A stretch of 64,000 nucleotides of DNA from the NCBI RefSeq assembly GCF_029873635.1, contig NC_080421.1, positions 744,001 through 808,000 on the forward strand. Reading direction: 5' to 3'. Positions 36,429 to 47,915 of the stretch are shown here, piece by piece (position 1 is the stretch's first letter; the number at the start of each line of letters is the position of its first letter). Under the pieces are notes generated by a model. It searched no databases. It was not told the origin of the DNA and saw nothing but the letters and a program-made list of their open reading frames with translations. Both the position numbers and the translations under genes were made by a program. The stretch comes from Malania oleifera (Eukaryota; Streptophyta; Magnoliopsida; Santalales; Ximeniaceae).

Positions 36429-36665
36429 ATGTAATTAGAAAATGTAAGCAAATATGTAGTTTTCCTGTGCAGGTACATGTAATGTTTTAGGTAGTATATG
36501 GTATTTTAGTTTTGGGGGAAATTTCTTTGAACTTGAGTTGTAACCGCGGTATTCCTCCTCCATAAGTGAGGGTAAGTAATAAAATAAGTAGACCATTTTG
36601 CCTAATGGAAAATAAATTATATGAATAGTAAATTTTGAGGATGAAATTTTATAAGGAGGGGAGAA

Positions 36666-37398
36666 CGTGACAACTCGAATTAATCTGGAATTTAAATAAT
36701 AAAGAGGAAAGGAAATACTTAGAGGACTCATCGACGAACACACAGAATTTGTTGACGAGGGTAGAAGAGAATTCGTCAATAAAGACTAAATTTTGTCGAC
36801 GAAGAAATACCGAGAGAGTTTTGAGCCGACTGAATTTCGTCGACGAAATTATTGAAGGATTTGTCGACGAATGACGTGGCTCATCGACGAATCGAGTTCT
36901 ATATATATCAAAAATCTGATTTTTTACTTCTTTATTAAGCTAACTTTCTCCTCTCTCTCTCTCTCTCTCATCAATTTTGGTCTAGATTTATGCCGGATCG
37001 ACAATCCGAAGTTACCACGACTCTCCTTGGGAAGTTCTCTCTAAATCTGCCTAAGCGGATCGTTGGTGAAAGTAAGTTGCAAATCATACCTAAGTCGAGG
37101 TAAGACTTTTTATGCCCAATTTGATATTATGACAGTTATAGGAAATGACATACACGCGGAAATACTGAGGTTTAGTACTGGGAATTTTTAGTTTCAAGGT
37201 ATTGATCAGGAAGTTCTATAGGGGTTAGCTAGGATATTTTAGGGGCTTTCTCAGTAGCCAAGTAAGGGAATAAACTAAAGCAGTTACTTTTCACCCAAAT
37301 TATTATTATTTATGAGCAAACGAATTTCCTGAAAATATGTATGGTATTTGAATATTATGGAATTAATTCATGTTTGGGAAAAAATACTGTATTTATGA

Positions 37399-37438
<40 letters not shown>

Positions 37439-38650
37439 AGATGCCAGAAACCATAATTTTCAGAGTACAATGTATAATTTTATATAGCAAATGTGTGGCA
37501 TGAATATTATTCTACTGGAGAAATATTATGATATGATAATGATGTAAATGCAGTATGATTTGAGAAGTTATGAAAGTATACAGTACATTATGATTCTGAT
37601 AAATGTATGATGACAAAATTATTTTAAGAATGATGTATATCTATAAGAAATGTTCGGCGTAAGGCCGTAATTATGAAATGTTCGGCGCAAGGCCATGATA
37701 TATAAAAGATTTGGCGCAAGGCCATATTTATGCAATTATGAAAGATGCTATATGATTATGTATTATATGTTATCAGAATCCGGATGTTAGTTTAGTTCGG
37801 TTCAGGAGCTCGGTACCGTAGCTATATAGATCAGATATCTATGTTCAGATTAGTACTAACCACTCCACGAGGGGGTGGGAGATGGATAGTTGGTGTGGCT
37901 TTCAGTGTAGAGTTGTAGACGTCCACTTAGAAGTCCGGACCAGGGTGTGGCGGACCCATCGTACTTACAGACACTTTTTGACTCGGCAGTGGTCGGCCAG
38001 ACATTGTCGGGTCCAGCCTTCGAGCTGCACAACCCGTTATGGGGTGTAATACATGACATTAGCTAGCTTTTCATCTTGGGTATATTTTCAGTATTATCAG
38101 TATAACAGATGTTTACGTACGATATGATTTAGCAGCATTTATAAAAGCATATGATTATTCAGTATTTTATGATAAATGTCTATAGATATATGAAATGTGC
38201 TGTATATGTATAATTACATTAAATATTCATGTTTCCACACAGCTGTATTTAATTTATTTTCTCTTACTGAGAAGTGTCTCACCCCCAAACTAAATATATT
38301 TTTCAGAAGACCCTAAGTAACCGGCGGGTCGTAGCCGCCGTGGAGTCAATGGTATTACCCCGTTAGGAGGGTAAGCAATGTACTAGGATCAGAATTATTT
38401 TGGTTATGGGATGCTAGATGTATTTTGAAATATTTTGGAAGAATATAAATAGACATAGTATTTTGGGAATGTAGATAACTCTGGTATTATGCTTCTGGTA
38501 TTATGTTTTATGGTTGGATGATTGAGATTTTATGTTTACTGCTGCTCAGGTTTTCGCTGTGAGTGACAGGTGTCACCATTACCTATGGGTTCGGGTTGAA
38601 TTTTCCATTTATTGTGTTATATTTCATGTTAAGAAATTGAGGTCGTTACA
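36666..38650 (+). repeat. Element B 3' LTR
   Basis: Starts CGTGACAACTCG (TG mutated to CG at the tip) and ends GTCGTTACA, about 1985 bp. Palindrome array 36722-36893, TATA just after, an (AT)n run near 37403-37433, a short minisatellite at about 37655-37735, and a degraded hairpin near 38035-38057. The target duplication taagc follows at 38651. Confidence 0.9.
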
Positions 38651-38655
38651 TAAGC

Positions 38656-40000
38656 ATTGTTGAATGAGTACAAGGAGGTGATGTCGGATAAGTTACCTCA
38701 CAAATTACCTCCACTACGGGATGTGGAGCATAAGATTGAGTTGTTTCTAGGAGTAAAACCACCTGCTAAAGGGCCATATCAGATGTTGCCTCTTGAGCTA
38801 GAAGAATTGAGGAAGCAACTTGATGAGTTATTGGAAGTGGGATATGTTCGCCTTTCCAAAGCACCGTTCGGAGCACCGCTATTGTTTCAAAAGAAACATA
38901 ATGGGAGCCTGTGGATATGTGTTGATTATCGTGCGCTCAACAAGGTGACAGTGCGCAACATGTATCCTAGTCCATTGATTTCTGATTTTTTGTATCAGTC
39001 GAGTTATGCCAAGTACTTCACTAAACTTGACTTGAGGTCAGGATACTATCAGGTGAGGATTGCTGATGGGAATGAGCCGAAGACTACTTATGTGACACGG
39101 TATAAGGCATATGAATTCTTGGTGATGCCATTTGGGTTGACGAATGCGCCTGCAACATTCTGCACCTTGATGAACCAGGTTTTTCATAAGTACCTTGACA
39201 AGTTTGTTGTGGTGTACCTAGATGATATTGTTGTCTACAGTTCCACTTTAGAGGAACATAAAGAGCATCTATGGAAGGTGATCGATAGGCTGAAGGGGAA
39301 TAGTTTGCCTGTGAAGAAAGAGAAGTGCTCTTTCGCTCAGCGGAGCATCAAATTCCTTGGTTATGTGATTGAACAAGGCTATATCAGGATGGATATGGAG
39401 AAGGTAAGGGAAATTCAAGAATGGAAGATCCCAATGACAGTGAGGGAGTTACATTCCTTTCTTGGCCTTGCCAACTACTACAGGAAGTTCGTAGAGGGGT
39501 ATTCACGAAGGACGACTCCTATGACAGAACTACTGAAGAAGGGTCATGGGTGGAACTGAACAGAGAAGTGCCAGGGAGCCTATGATGACTTGAAGGATGC
39601 CATGATGAGAGATTTGGTACTTGCTTTTCCAGATGTCATGAAACCCTTTAAGGTAATGATAGATGCATCAGACTTCGTCCTTGGAGGAGTCTTGATACCG
39701 GAGGGACATCCTGTTGCGTATGAAAGCCATAAGCTTAGTGAAGTAGAGTAGAAGTACACAGCTCAAGAGAAGGAGATGCTAATGGTGATTCATTGCCTCA
39801 ATGTGTGGAGGCATTACTTACTTGGGTCAAGGTTTGTGGTGAAAATAGATAACTCAGGTTTTAGCCATTTCTTCACACAACCAAAGTTCACACCCAAGCA
39901 GGGCCGATGCCAGGAATTCTTGGAAGAATTTGAATTTTCCTTTGAGCACAAGGTGGGCAACTGAACCAAGTCGTAGATGCACTAAGTAGGAAGGCCGAGC
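38656..40000 (+). pseudogene. Element A reverse transcriptase and RNase H
   Basis: A 300-codon open frame (38657-39559) holds most of RT. It includes VDYRALNKVTVRNMYPSPLI, FVMPFGLTNAPATF-type sequence (here [15 protein letters not shown]) and the intact catalytic box VYLDDIVVYS. RNase H follows with IDASDFVLGGVLIPEGHPVA and QEKEMLMVIHCLNVWRHYLL, interrupted by TGA/TAG stops, and loses frame near 39960. This is the best-preserved domain of element A. Confidence 0.9.
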
Positions 40001-41524
40001 TAGCGGCCTTACAAATGGTAGGACATTTGACTTTGAGTACTGTTATCACAACGGTGCGGGAGTGCATCAAAGAGAACTTAGCCAAAGATCCAGTTGCGCA
40101 GAACTTAATGAAGCTTACCAAAGAAGGGAAGGTACGATAGTTTTGGATGGAAGATGGATTGCTGATAACCCATGGTAACCGACTCTTTGTGCCACGAGCT
40201 GGTGATTTAAGGAAGACATTGTTGAAGGAATGTCATGATACCATATGGGCCGGAAATCCAGGATGGTAGCGTACTTTGGCCTTATTGAAGTAGGGATACT
40301 ATTTTCCACACATCCGTGATGATGTGTGGTTGATTATACCCAAACTTGTCTCACTTTCCAATTAGACAAGGTGGAACAGAGGAAAATTGTAGGGCTATTG
40401 GAGCCCCTACCAGTACCGTCCAAACCATGGGAAAGTGTCTCATTGTACTTCATTACCAACCTGTCCAGAGTGGAAGAAGCAGGGTCTATACTTGTTATCA
40501 TAGACAGGTTTTCGAAGTATGGTACATTCATAGCCGCACAAAAGTACTATTCGGCAGAGGAGACGACACAATTATTTTTCAAGAATATTGTGAAATATTG
40601 GGGTGTTCCCCAAGACATTGTTAGTGATCGAGACTTAAGATTCAATGTTAGCTTCTAGATAGAACTTTTCAGAATCCTTGGTTCACAACTTGAAATCTCT
40701 TCGACTTATCACCCACAGACAGATGGACAAATAGAGAGATTCAATGGGCTACTGGAAGAGTACTTGCGCCACTTTGTCAACGCCAACCAAAAGAATTGGG
40801 TGCAACTACTTGATGTGGCTCAGTTATGTTTCAATGCCCAAAAGATCTCAACAACTAACAAGAGCCCTTTTGAGCTTGTTACATGCCAGTAGTTGCTGTT
40901 ACCTCACACAGTGGATGAGCCGTACAAAGGAAAGAGTCCTAAGGCGTACATCTTCACCAAAAATGGAGACAAAATGCTGAGATTACCCGAGCTTACTTGG
41001 AGAAAGCTACTGAGCGGATGAAGAAGTGGGCAGATCAGGAGAGAAGACTGCAACACTTCAATGTAGGTGATTTGATGCTTGTTAAGCTCAATCCTAAACA
41101 GGCTAGGTCACTACGAGGACAAGATAGGAGACTACTTCGCAAATATGAAAGACCAGTCCCCTTCTTGGCCAAAGTCGGGAAGGTCTCCTACAAAATGGAC
41201 CCTCTGACTTGGATGAAAGTGCATCTTGTGTTTCACGTTAGCTACCTCAAGCCGTACAATGCCGACACCGATGATCTGAGCAAAAGTCAGTCAACCAAAG
41301 CAAAAGTGAATACAGTTCAACTTGGAAGACATGAAGTTGGAGATATCCTTGTAGACAGAGAGTTCATATCCTCAAGGAAGAAGCGGCATGAGTTTTTAGT
41401 GAAGTGGAAAGGCCTTGGTGATGAAGAAATCAGTTGGGTTTCTGCGGAAGATATGCAACTGTTTGTGGACAAAGTTGAAGTGTACCTAGTGTCAAAATCT
41501 ACAAGGATGTCGACTGCATAAGTG
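40001..41524 (+). pseudogene. Element A integrase with C-terminal chromodomain
   Basis: The zinc-binding part (LKECHDTIWAGNPG...) has stops. The core is read in 40326-40658 (CLTFQLDKVEQRK, VIIDRFSKYGTFI, DIVSDRDLRFN) and beyond (TYHPQTDGQIERFNGLLEEYLRHF), with a stop in between. A further frame, 40997-41521, gives VSYKMDPLTWMKVHLVFHVSYLKPY. It ends in a chromodomain with DILVDREFISSRKKRHEFLV, KWKG and ISW. Chromodomains bind methylated histone tails and steer integration to heterochromatin. Breaks in the core abolish activity. Confidence 0.88.
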
Positions 41525-41532
41525 GGGGAGAA

Positions 41533-42053
41533 TATCACAAGCTAAGCTTGTTCAGGGCATTATGCTTGCCTATGACCGCTTGCCTTGTGTGTTTGAGATG
41601 AGTTTCCATCATGTAAATACTAGTGTAGGGTTATTTTCCAGTATTTATTTCATTGTATGCCAAATAAGGCAGTATGACTCCTCGGTCACTTTGATGTTTC
41701 CTAGTGCCAGAGTGAGAATAGTCTAGAAAGCTCTTTAGGGGAGGGTGGGTTTTCATCAGTCATTATAAAACTCACTAGCTTTTGTCAACGTGTTTAGCCT
41801 ACTTGCCTCCCTCTCTAAGCACACAATATCAACAGAGATGTTGTTAATGAATTACGTTTACTTCAATGTTTACTGCTTGCTTGCCATGACTTTCATGAAT
41901 TGATTATTGTTTTCGCTATTATTTGAATGAATGCTAATTAAAGTGTTTTATGGATGAATGTTGGTAAACGATAGACTGGCTAGTTAAGCAAGAGTGTTTT
42001 AGCTAGCACCGCACGACCCTTCACAAGGGTGTGAAAATAGTCGGACCGTGACA
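41533..42053 (+). repeat. Element A 3' LTR
   Basis: Starts TATCACAAGC (TG changed to TA) and ends CGGACCGTGACA, 521 bp. It is preceded by the purine tract agtgggggagaa and followed by cacgg, the near-match of the left target duplication. Confidence 0.9.
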
Positions 42054-42209
42054 CACGGGTCTACTCTAAATTTAGGTTAGCCTATGCCTGTCTAACCGAC
42101 TCTCAACTCTCAATTTTCCATTCAAAATTTGATACCACCCACAAATTTTAAAAAAATTAATTTAATTTTTAAAAACTATTTCTTTAATATTTTACTAGCC
42201 ATAGATTAT

Positions 42210-42240
<31 letters not shown>

Positions 42241-42690
42241 AAATATTATTTTGTAAAAAAATTAGACTTGAATGAAATGAATAAGCCCAATGCAATAATT
42301 ATACAATGCACCTCATTAGTTGAATTTAAATGTTGGCTGATATCAACTTAATTTAGATATATTTTTTGATTTGAACTTTGTAAATTATGGGTACTATTAC
42401 ATATTAGGAGAGCGAAATGTCATTGGAGAAGTGTTTTTGCATAAAAAATAACTAAAAAATAATACAACTAGATGATAATGTCAAAAACATTTTTCTTTAA
42501 ATAAGATCAAAATTTAGAAACAAAAAAATTAAAATTATTTGAAAGCATGAATTTGAAGTTTTTATTTAAATTTAGGGCAATAGACATCCACCTTTTTAAA
42601 GGTTTGATAAAAAAAATAAAGACATCCCCCGAGATTTTAAAAATGTTAAAAGACCTTTCCTAAGGTTTTTGTTGTGTTTAGTGGCTCATT
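42054..42690. other. AT-rich DNA, no gene seen
   Basis: Right flank of element A. A short (TA)n tract lies at about 42220-42241. No coding motif, LTR end or RNA gene was recognised. Confidence 0.5.
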
Positions 42691-42692
42691 TC

Positions 42693-43141
42693 TTGAGTGG
42701 TTGACATACACAAGGAGGAGAAGCATAATTAATTTTTGCAATCTAGGGGAAACCGTCGACGATTTCACTAAAATTCAGAATTATTTGCTCTTGGTATCTT
42801 TCTGTCGAATCAAACCGTCGATAGGTCTTTGAAACCATCGACGATTTCGTCCTGGGCAGTGAGACGAAATTCAAAATTTGAATATGAACATTAAGTTGGT
42901 TGGGATTTGAGGGGAAACTTCTGAAGGGAACTTTGTTTATATACTAGTCCGAGTTTATTTTGAAACGAAGATCATTGTAAGAAGTATTGTAGTGTATGTT
43001 CTTTCATACTTACATAGTGAAACTTTGCTGATTGCTCCCATGGACGTAGGCATTACTGAATCACGTAATTCTTTGCGTTGTTGTTCTTGCTTTCATATAT
43101 ACTGCGCTTGTGTGTTCTTCATGGTTGTTGCGTTTAATTTG
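42693..43141 (+). mobile_element. Copia-type LTR fragment
   Basis: The right part carries the U5-like string tgctcccatggacgtaggc (about 43034-43052) followed by cacgtaattctttgcg and ttcttgctttcat, familiar from plant copia (Tork/Tnt1-like) LTRs. Upstream lie two or three palindromes of the form aaccgtcgacgattt (about 42752-42860). The left boundary is not defined, and the right end meets a gypsy LTR scrap at 43142. Orientation follows the U5 motif. Confidence 0.55.
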
Positions 43142-43577
43142 TGTGACGCTCCGATTTTCGTACAATTTTTTTTACAATAATAAATAAATATTCACTTGTC
43201 CTCAATAACATTCATAAATCGGTCACGTTAACAACTTTATTACCATTCATATGACCCAACCCCTATTGGGTACCAGGTTAAAAGTCATTTTATTTATACA
43301 ACCTAACAGCGGAAGACGGTATATACATAACAATCAGAATACAATACCCAGAGTATCATCATACATCTACAGAACCTAGCAACCTAGGCTCTGATATCAA
43401 ATTATAATGACCCAAATTTCTATCCATTTTTTTTTCTGTCACGCTATAAAACGTAATCTCTGATACCCTGTATTCTACCTATGTAGCGAAAAAACATACA
43501 TTCAAAACATAATCCAAAAATACGCAATACCAGAGTTCTACAGACCACCTGTATATACATACACATATATACATCAT
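43142..43577 (-). mobile_element. Two truncated gypsy LTR ends in tandem
   Basis: On the minus strand one LTR 3' end runs 43577 to about 43409 (ending gggtcattata). A primer-binding-like tttgatatcagagcc tract (43407-43390) and leader follow. A second LTR-like end then finishes at 43142 (ggagcgtcaca). Phrases such as cctggtacccaataggggttgggtc match the 3' part of Tekay-like LTRs. The arrangement suggests successive truncated insertions or deletions; details are uncertain. Confidence 0.45.
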
Positions 43578-44126
43578 TTCCCAAAAATCTGAATTCTAAC
43601 TTTCTTAGTGGTCTAAAAATCACCTCTTTCAGATGACAGTCGATACTAGCTTGGTTAGTAGCCAGCTAGTCCATACCTAGAATTACATCGAATCCATGCA
43701 TATCTAGCACAATTAGGTCAGCTGGTAATATTCTCTCTTGAATTTCTACTGGGTAACCCTTGAGCGCCCTACGACATCTCGCCACTAACCCTGTCGGTGT
43801 TGCTACAGACAATTCAACATCTAATAATTGTGTTTTAACACCAATCAATTTAACATGCCCCGTAGAAACAAAAGAGTGGGTGGCACCTGTATCAAATAAA
43901 ACAATAGCTTGATATGATTAGGCAATAAAGGTACCTGTCACAACATTGTCTGCGGCCTCCGAGTCTCCCAGTGTCAAAGCATAAACCCTCGCCGGGGCTA
44001 CATTCCTCTGCTGGCCTCCACGAGGCACCTTATAATCTCCTTGGTGCGGTTTGGGAGAAGGAGCAGTACTAGGTGGTTTAGGACAATTTTGCACCAAATG
44101 TCCCAGTCTAGCACAGCGATAGCAGA
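43578..44126 (-). pseudogene. Element G gag zinc knuckle and protease (second half)
   Basis: The minus strand reads GVCYRCARLGHLVQNCPKPP (a CCHC box), then VAPARVYALTLGDSEAADNV and a retropepsin with VLFDTGATHSFVS, interrupted by a TAA at about 43920. It ends with LIVLDMHGFDVILGMD and a TAG for Trp. The N-terminal half of the same gag lies 10.5 kb away at 54665-55560. The two halves were separated by insertion of element F with target duplication ctcct. The frame is lost at about 43578, where LTR sequence follows. Confidence 0.85.
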
Positions 44127-44131
44127 CTCCT

Positions 44132-44501
44132 TGTGACGACCTGCTTAATTTCCATATTTTTTTTTCAAAATATAATATCACAAATCCCAGATCAGCAGAT
44201 CATAATCTACCTAAACCCATGGGTACTAGGGATACATTAGAACACATAACGGAAGCCTAAGCAGCAGGAAACATATAATCACAATATTATAAATACAAAA
44301 CATCCATTACATTACTATACATACCAGAGTCACTATATCCACTGTATTTTTCATATATACATCCCAAAAATAAGATCTAGGGACATTTTCCAGAAAGTCT
44401 AACTGTCCCTACAAAAACTTACTCTTCAAAAAGGGTAGATAAACAGCACTAGATCAGTGAGGCTTTTCCCGCTCTCCTATCTGGGGCTCCTGAAAAGTTT
44501 A
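44132..44501 (-). repeat. Element F 3' LTR, terminal part
   Basis: Carries the U5 end, with tttcaggagccccagatag, gggtagattgttt-like and cctagtacccatgggt tracts, matching the end of element C LTRs. It ends in GTCACA at 44132. Confidence 0.85.
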
Positions 44502-45271
44502 TGTTGATTAAGGTGTAATCCCAAGAGGGGAGAGGGGGGGGGGGTGAATTGGATATTTTAAAAATTCTTTGAAACCTATTTACCAATCAATCCCTATATC
44601 TAAGTTTAACTAGTCACTTATCAAGTTTGTGTGAAATTATTCAAAATACACAAGCAAGCTAGAAATTGAAATACGATGCGGAAAATAAAAAAGATAAGGG
44701 AAGAGAGAATGCAACCACGATTTTATGAGGTTCAGCCTACTTGGCCTATGTTCTCGCCTTGAGCAACCACTCAAGGATTCAGTAACCTTGCTCCTTAAAG
44801 TGGGACGGAGCTTCCCTTAAAATCCGCTGCTTATAAGAGGCACAACTTCCTCCTACTCTACTGCTTACAAGAGATACAACTCTCTCCTCTCACACCGGTT
44901 CACACACCGAACTGTGTATACAATAGAATCTGGAAAATACACTCAAACATAATGCTTCTAACAAAAGCTGGTGAGTACAATTCAAATTCCTAAAACATTG
45001 ACATATGATATAACTTGAAGCTCGTGAATGAATGAAAACAATAAAATCGTTTTATGTATGATATGCCTTAAAACACAAATCCCTTTTTAACCAAAACTTT
45101 AAAGTAAAGATAAATTCAAAATGTTTTGGAATAATCTAGGGTTCTTGGTTCACTTTACAAAAATGCACACTTATATAATTGAAGTGAACTTGTTGGCAAA
45201 AACTTTGTCTTGAATATACACTCAATCAAAATCACAGAGTTTTATTTCAAGTACTCAAGCACAAAACTGAG

Positions 45272-46965
45272 TGTTGGCCTAATAAGGCTTACAATTCTTA
45301 TTTTGATGATAACAAATCAAATGATATATTTAATATGTTTCAAGTAAAAGTGTTCAGGAAAATAACAGAGCTCAATTGTATAAGAAAGTTCATGGATTAC
45401 AAAGAGCATGAAGAATGAAGTCATATTGTGAAAAGCTCAAAGGAAAGAATGCAACTACAAAGATGGTGGAAGAACAAGTTTTGAAGACTAGATTATACTT
45501 TTAAGGATATTCTCAAATGTAAGTACTTCAAAATAAATCTTAAGTATAAAGAAATTTGAAGCTCATAAAAATTTAAAAATATGTTTTTATATATATACTC
45601 AAAAGAATATTTCTTAAATCCATAAAAAGAAAGGGTTTAAGAAAAGAAATTTTTTTTGAAATAATGAAGTTTTTAAACATATTTATTTCAAAATATTTGG
45701 AAAATAAAAAATATATTTTTTTAAACATATATACTCTAAAAAGTATTTTTTTTTAATAAACAAAAAGGGCTTAAAAAGAGAAGATTTTTTAAACCATGCT
45801 TTTAAACATATTTATTTCAAAATATTTGGAAATGAATTTTAGAAATCCTTGGGAGTAATGGATGATTTCAAAAAAAACTCTATAAATAGTTCTAATCTCA
45901 AACATTTTAAATTAGAGAAAAGAAAGTACAAAGAAAGAGAGAAATAACTTTGATGAAATATTCAAAAGAATTTTGAAATTGAGAAATCCTCTAAAGTTTC
46001 CAGATCAAGTGCTTTTCAACAACTTTTTTGATCTAGAGATATTCAAAGGCTTTTAGATCAAAGTAAGTCTTTTTTTAAAGGTTTTAGATCAACTAATCTT
46101 CAAGTATTCAAAATTTTATTTTCAAAGGATCTGAAATTCTTTTACGATAAATTCTCTGATCTGAAATCGATTTACATTCTGAAATTAAGTTTTCCAACGA
46201 TCAAAATTTTTATCTTCTTTGGAAAATTATTTGATAATCCATACCAAGTAATTGAGCTTGAAATTTCTTATATTTAAATTACTTTGAGGTATAAAGTGAG
46301 CTGATTGGTGTATTAATTCACTCTACTGTGAGAGTTTTCTTTTGTACACATATTCCTTCGTTATCTTTCTTAAACGATTCTGAGTTGTTGAATCATTGAA
46401 CCAAATAAGGGGTTGTTATTTGGAGAGGCGGGCTCTAGCCTAATTGAAGGAGTGCATTGTAAGTTGGTATTGTTCCACCAGGTAAAGGAACTGAGATAGT
46501 GAAATCCTTTGGTGTTTTTGCCAAAGGTGAGGACGTAGGCTGTGTTAAAGCCGAATCTCGTAAAAACTCTTGCCTCCTTCTCTCTATTTTAATTTATATA
46601 CTTCATTCGCTTTTGTTATAAAATTCATGAGTACAGGTTGCAGGATTTAAATTAAGTTCTTGATCAATAGAAAGTACGTTTTGATTAATCTTTTGCGGAA
46701 ACCCAAAAGGGGAGTACGTTGATTAATTTGCGGAAATTTTAATCAAGTAAAGTGAATAATAAAATGTTACATGGAAAGCAACGGAAGCCTAAATGTTATT
46801 GATTGATTGATTACGTTGATTGAATTATTATTTTAAATTCCAGTTTTCTTAAGTGTTGTTATATATTGTATTTTGTTGGGTTATTAAAATTAGAAAACTT
46901 AAAAATAAAATAAAATTAAAAGATTTCCAATTCACCCCCCTCTTGGGAAGCTATTCTTCATTTCA
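45272..46965 (+). mobile_element. Solo SIRE-like copia LTR, TSD ctgag
   Basis: TGTTGGCC at 45272 to CATTTCA at 46965 (1694 bp), with the perfect duplication ctgag at 45267-45271 and 46966-46970. It lies on the opposite strand to the LTR of E that contains it. TATA-like ctctataaatag lies near 45879-45890. The end shares the caattcacccccctcttggg tail with the LTR of E (reverse complement near 44515-44545), so both belong to one superfamily. An imperfect repeat of about 129 bp (aaacatatttatttcaaa) recurs near 45675 and 45804. Confidence 0.9.
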
Positions 46966-47699
46966 CTGAGTATATTAATTTGCAGAAAAATATCCCTCAA
47001 TTAAAATTATAGTTATAAGTGTCAAGGATATTAAATCAAGTTCTAATGTATCTAAAGATTGATCCTTTTAGAAACCACACACTTGAATCAAACCTTTCAA
47101 TGAGTAACACACCATAAAACAAATAATGATCTTGTTTAAAATAGCTTGGTATATATAAAGATACTTTCAAGATCACTCTTTTAATCAAAACTAGGTTTTT
47201 CAATAAGAAACCCTTTGAGAAAATATATGTATATTTATATGCTCTTGAACCAAAATTTAATCTACCAAGTTAGATAAACTTTCTCAAGTAATGATCTCTT
47301 AGAAAATTAATTTTTGTACGAAAGGCACACTCAAGATCAATACTTTTCAATACTAGTCAAGAACAACCAATGAGATGACATGTAAAAATCACAAGACTAA
47401 TAACTTGAAAGATCAAACCTCAATACTAAATTGAAGTACAGTAGAGTAACCGAGTTCCCTTTGAAAATCTGAATTGATTTGCCCAAGCTTGAAGATATGA
47501 GATTGATGTATAGGCAAACGAATAGCACTAAGAGTAGATAATCAACAAACTTGCAACAAGGTGTGTTCTTCTCTTTCTTGTGTGTCTCCCTTTTGTTTTA
47601 GGGTTTAGATATTCATAATATATAGTATATTACCCTTAGGATTGATCTTAGCCGTTGGATCAATAATATACCTCGCGTGTCTTTTTAATAAAGAACTGA

Positions 47700-47915
47700 T
47701 TTTTAGGCTTTCCTGCGAGTTCAGGCAAACGAACTCGACTTCAGGCTCCTGAAGTGTCAACTTCAGGCGCCTGAGGTTCCAATGTCAGGCGACCGAGGTA
47801 CCTTTGTCAGGTTCTGTCTTTTCCATTTAATTCTTCAGGCTATTGAACTTAATCTTCAGGCTACCGAAGAAATTCTTCAGGCGCATGAGGATAACTTTAG
47901 GCTACCGAAGTCCCA
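47700..47915 (-). promoter_or_regulatory. GGCGCC-centred palindrome array in copia LTR
   Basis: Six to eight sites close to CTTCAGGCGCCTGAAG lie about 20-30 bp apart (clearest near 47760-47775), some decayed to ttcaggctaccgaag. On the minus strand the array is followed by a TATA-like region (rc of atatatagtatatta, about 47616-47632). The layout resembles the GTCGAC arrays of the gypsy LTRs. Function is inferred. Confidence 0.5.

Larger units (their letters stand above)
20949..38650 (+). mobile_element. Element B: Tekay/Del-like Ty3/gypsy retrotransposon inside A
   Basis: It is flanked by a perfect TSD taagc at 20944-20948 and 38651-38655. LTRs are 20949-22907 and about 36666-38650. A primer-binding site (tggtatcagagcc, complementary to initiator tRNA-Met) follows the left LTR at 22910, and a purine tract (ataaggaggggagaa) precedes the right. 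Internal order is gag, protease, RT, RNase H, integrase, all with stops. Element C (25428-34167) splits the RT. Gag opening [13 protein letters not shown] and the integrase end (LSRIHDIFHVSMLRKYVP, then ILDRK...KVLWRNH) fit the Tekay clade with its diverged chromodomain. Clade assignment is from recall of family features. Confidence 0.9.
18716..42053 (+). mobile_element. Element A: chromovirus-type Ty3/gypsy retrotransposon (outer host of the nest)
   Basis: LTRs of 520-521 bp (18716-19235 and 41533-42053) bracket gag, protease, RT, RNase H, integrase and a chromodomain. The flanks tacgg (18711-18715) and cacgg (42054-42058) are a 5-bp target duplication with one mismatch. The primer-binding site follows the left LTR (ttggtattagagcc from 19237), and the purine tract agtgggggagaa precedes the right one. 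The coding region is split at 20948/38651 by element B, and also carries stops and frameshifts. Pol domain order with a terminal chromodomain defines a chromovirus. The short LTRs and the gag style suggest the Galadriel or Reina side rather than Tekay, with low certainty. Confidence 0.9.

Noticed and set aside
38657-39559. 300-codon RT frame as a stand-alone host gene
   Set aside because: It is the pol of element A, continuous with its protease once element B is removed, and bounded by matching LTRs.
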